DNA of 16,725 bases from Rickettsiales bacterium (GTDB lineage: Bacteria > Pseudomonadota > Alphaproteobacteria > TMED127), in the NCBI GenBank assembly GCA_002717855.1, contig PBCD01000006.1, positions 1-16,725 of the forward strand, given 5' to 3'. Below, piece after piece: positions 14,597 through 16,725 of the stretch; positions within the stretch are counted from its first letter, which is position 1, and every line of letters begins with the position of its first letter. The translations under genes and the position numbers were made by a program. The notes under the pieces are model-generated. The model was given only the letters and a program-made list of their open reading frames with translations. It was not told the DNA's origin and did no database searches.

Positions 14597-15674
14597 TTAC
14601 CAGAAACTCATAATCTACAGATTCACCTTCAATCACAAATTCTTGACCACGACTTATTAGCAATAGTTCGTTAAAATTATTAGTTTTAATCCAAAATCCT
14701 TTTCCTGTGTCACTTATTATATTAATTTTAAAAAACTTCACTTTATTGTCTTTGATTATTTTTATCCCAAGATCACCATTTTGACTAAGTGTAACTACTG
14801 AAGCAGGAATAAAAAAAGCATTTGTAGGCGCGAGATCAACTTGTATCTCACCTGATAATCCTGAGAGTATTTTTTTTTTTGGATTTTTTATTTCAAGTTG
14901 AATTTTAAAATTTCTGGTATTTGTATCTGCAGATGAAGAAATATAATTAATATGACCTTTAAATTTTTCTCCGTTATTTAAAATCGCGAAACCTTCTTGA
15001 TTAACTTTTAAACTCATCACTTCACTTTCATTTGCAAAAGCTGATAGAAACATTGGATCAAGATCAACAATTTTTACAATTTTATCTCCTTTTTTGAGAT
15101 AATCACCAAGTTCAACGAAGCTATCCTCCAAAAAACTATCAAACGGTATCATAACTTTTGTATTGTTCAATGCTACTTGACTTTTTTCGAAAGAAGCAAG
15201 AGCTTTTTCAAAATTTGTTCTTGACTCTGATAATTTTACTTCAGATCTAAATCCACCCTTGAAAAGTTTTTCTGCTACCTCATACTCCTTTTTTCTCTGT
15301 TCTAGGAGAGCTTCCATTTCTTTTTGCTTTGCAATTTTATCTTCAGGATCAATTAATACTATTATGTCCCCCGCGCTTACGTTAGAGCCCTTAGAAAAAT
15401 TTATTGCGCTAATTTTTCCTTCAACTTGAGATTTAATGATTACTTGCCTTGAGTGTTGCGTTTGTCCTCTTAGAATAATTTTTTTGTTAAATTTAGAAAC
15501 TTCTATTTTTTCGACAAGCACTGAATTTATTTTTTTAAAAGATTCGTTTCTAAGATTTTCATTAGCTGAAAGTATTTTTTTCTGATTTAGAAAGTGCAAA
15601 AAAATAAAAAGATAAAATAAAGATACTAGAAAAACATTTTTTTTAATTTTTTTTAGAATTTTGTAATCCAACAT
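14583..15674 (-). CDS. RND efflux periplasmic adaptor (membrane fusion protein, HlyD/AcrA-like)
   Basis: The adaptor links the RND pump to an outer-membrane channel. A hydrophobic N-terminal segment at about 12-29 with no lipobox cysteine suggests membrane anchoring or a signal peptide rather than a lipoprotein. The two halves of a lipoyl-like domain are at about 78-110 (VEGKISAINFSKGSNVSAGD) and 173-206, flanking a charged alpha-helical hairpin (112-170). The beta-barrel and membrane-proximal domains follow, and the C-terminal end (about 330-363) is short. The 363-residue length is normal. It is the first gene of the pair and overlaps the pump by 14 nt, which implies co-translation. An 11-A coding run (window positions 14870-14880 as T on the plus strand) encodes part of PKKKI and may be slippage-prone. 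The nearest alternative ATG lies far inside, so the start is well supported. Confidence 0.93.
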   Translation of the reverse strand: MLDYKILKKIKKNVFLVSLFYLFIFLHFLNQKKILSANENLRNESFKKINSVLVEKIEVSKFNKKIILRGQTQHSRQVIIKSQVEGKISAINFSKGSNVSAGDIIVLIDPEDKIAKQKEMEALLEQRKKEYEVAEKLFKGGFRSEVKLSESRTNFEKALASFEKSQVALNNTKVMIPFDSFLEDSFVELGDYLKKGDKIVKIVDLDPMFLSAFANESEVMSLKVNQEGFAILNNGEKFKGHINYISSSADTNTRNFKIQLEIKNPKKKILSGLSGEIQVDLAPTNAFFIPASVVTLSQNGDLGIKIIKDNKVKFFKINIISDTGKGFWIKTNNFNELLLISRGQEFVIEGESVDYEFLVNDVR

Positions 15675-15748
15675 ATGATATATTAAAATTTGAATTGATT
15701 ATTACATATTATCAAGTTTTGTTTAATAAATAAAATATAACAAAAATC
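15675..15748. promoter_or_regulatory. Divergent intergenic region between the efflux operon and ppx
   Basis: This 74-nt, strongly A/T-rich spacer must hold the starts of two diverging units. I find TTGATA (minus strand, 15715-15710) and TTTAAT (plus strand, 15722-15727) but no pair of boxes with good spacing on either strand. No operator-like symmetrical repeat and no LexA half-site is visible, and no efflux regulator gene (TetR, MarR) is adjacent. Confidence 0.35.
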
Positions 15749-16684
15749 ATGAAAAATATTGATAGAAATATTTTTGCAGCAATAGATTTAGGGAGTAATA
15801 ATTGTAGGCTGATAATTACTCAATGTTCTTTTAATGATTATAAAATATTAGATACATTTTCGTCAACAATTAAGCTAGGTAAAAATTTATCATATAGCGG
15901 AGAGTTCTCCAACGAGCAGATTACTAAAACCGTAGATGTATTTGAGAAAATATCAAAAAAATTAGATAAATTTGAAGTTGAGGCATATAGGTGTATTGCA
16001 ACTCAAGCTTGTAGAGAAGCTATTAATACTGAAAAATTAGTTAGAGAAGTTAAAGCAAAAACAGGCATTTTAGTTGAGGTTATTTCTCCAAAAGAAGAAG
16101 CACGTCTTTGTTTAAAAAGTTGTTTTAATTACAAGGATTTTAATAGTGAAAATAAGTTAATTTTTGATATAGGTGGAGGAAGTACTGAGATCATATATAA
16201 ACCTAAGTATTCAAAAAAATCTGCATTTAATTTTGTTTCGATTCCTACTGGAGTAATAAATTTTGATCAAAAGATGAATCTTTATTCAGAACAAAAAACT
16301 TGTCAAGAAATTCAAAATGAAATTAATTTCTTTAAAAACACATTTATGAAAGTTAACGTACCCTTTTCTACGATTGGATCTTGTAGTACCATAACGAGCT
16401 TATGTGCAATACATAAAAATTTGAAATTTTACAAAAAAGAAGAGGTTGAGGGGTATAATTTCCAAATCTTAGATATATATTTAGCAATAAAGAAAGTTCA
16501 GCAAATGTCTGATGAAGAAAAAAAAAACAATAAGATAATCGGTTTATCAAGAAAACTACTTTTGGAAAACGGAATAAAAATTTTGAACTTAATATTAAAA
16601 AGTTTTGAAATAGAGAGTATATTTGTTTCAGATCGAGGAATTAAAGAGGGTATCATTTGGGATATTATCAACCAAAAAAATTAA
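15749..16684 (+). CDS. ppx: Ppx/GppA-family phosphatase (exopolyphosphatase or pppGpp phosphatase), short form
   Basis: Family members remove terminal phosphates from polyphosphate and/or pppGpp. The ASKHA-fold phosphate-1 motif AAIDLGSNNCRL is at 10-21, the EEAR motif with the likely catalytic Glu at 116-119, and phosphate-2 DIGGGSTEI at 140-148 with Asp140 and Glu147. GSCST at 210-214 is a variant of the usual GTSGT/GTSGS-like loop. VSDRGIKEG near 293-301 closes the second lobe. At 311 residues it is the short form without the C-terminal HD-like and accessory domains of E. coli Ppx (about 513 residues); short forms are common in Alphaproteobacteria. The next gene's ATG follows the TAA directly. 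Whether polyphosphate or pppGpp is preferred cannot be told from sequence. Confidence 0.92.
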   Translation: MKNIDRNIFAAIDLGSNNCRLIITQCSFNDYKILDTFSSTIKLGKNLSYSGEFSNEQITKTVDVFEKISKKLDKFEVEAYRCIATQACREAINTEKLVREVKAKTGILVEVISPKEEARLCLKSCFNYKDFNSENKLIFDIGGGSTEIIYKPKYSKKSAFNFVSIPTGVINFDQKMNLYSEQKTCQEIQNEINFFKNTFMKVNVPFSTIGSCSTITSLCAIHKNLKFYKKEEVEGYNFQILDIYLAIKKVQQMSDEEKKNNKIIGLSRKLLLENGIKILNLILKSFEIESIFVSDRGIKEGIIWDIINQKN

Positions 16685-16725
16685 ATGGCTAACGTTAAAT
16701 TAAACAAAAAACAAAAAAAAGATAG
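16685..16725 (+). CDS. Start of a downstream gene, cut by the window end (possibly rlmE/ftsJ)
   Basis: ATG follows the ppx stop with no gap and opens a frame of 13 complete codons, MANVKLNKKQKKD, before the window ends. The basic, lysine-rich N-terminus is like the start of the 23S rRNA 2'-O-methyltransferase RlmE, which often follows ppx in alphaproteobacterial genomes. That identity is inferred from gene order only. The zero-gap junction suggests co-transcription and coupled translation with ppx. Confidence 0.5.
   Translation, partial: MANVKLNKKQKKD

Noticed and set aside
1..16725. Search for tRNA genes, CRISPR arrays, transposases, integrases, toxin-antitoxin pairs or defence genes
   Set aside because: Every stretch over about 100 nt is covered by a confident housekeeping or envelope gene. 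No direct-repeat array, terminal inverted repeat or cloverleaf-like sequence was seen, and codon use looks uniform.

Overview
The window is a compact, very AT-rich stretch of bacterial chromosome (A/T-ending codons, many A and T runs; base composition judged by eye, not counted). Gene content, the fused formate dehydrogenase subunit, the one-cysteine DksA, the eukaryote-like isocitrate dehydrogenase, the psd-pssA pair and a perfect alphaproteobacterial-type LexA site before recA all point to an alphaproteobacterium. Small size of spacers, several overlapping genes and low G+C suggest a streamlined, probably free-living marine lineage (Pelagibacterales, HIMB59/AEGEAN-169 or similar); the species cannot be fixed from sequence alone. 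The standard code with TGA as a stop is used (the fused formate dehydrogenase gene and alaS end in TGA).

Layout. (1) 1-2896, minus strand: a GmhB/HisB-N-like HAD phosphatase gene, then a fused gamma-beta subunit and the truncated alpha subunit of an NAD-dependent molybdenum/tungsten formate dehydrogenase. (2) 2988-7210, plus strand: dksA, recA and alaS, i.e. stringent-response transcription control, recombination/SOS and alanyl-tRNA synthesis. (3) 7199-8949, minus strand: a LOG-family nucleotide phosphoribohydrolase followed by NADP-type isocitrate dehydrogenase. (4) 9019-11497, plus strand: an envelope LysM/Ig-like protein, phosphatidylserine decarboxylase and phosphatidylserine synthase, the last two making phosphatidylethanolamine. 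(5) 11456-15674, minus strand: periplasmic adaptor and inner-membrane RND efflux pump. (6) 15749-16725, plus strand: a short Ppx/GppA phosphatase and the first codons of the next gene.

There is no non-coding stretch above 300 bases, and I see no tRNA, rRNA, CRISPR array, insertion sequence, integrase or phage gene. This is mostly core genome. I find no evidence for a new multi-gene system. The observations most worth checking are the recA LexA box, the replacement of the NADP-selecting arginine in isocitrate dehydrogenase, the loss of the zinc-binding loop in the GmhB-like phosphatase, and the non-AcrB proton-relay residues in the RND pump.
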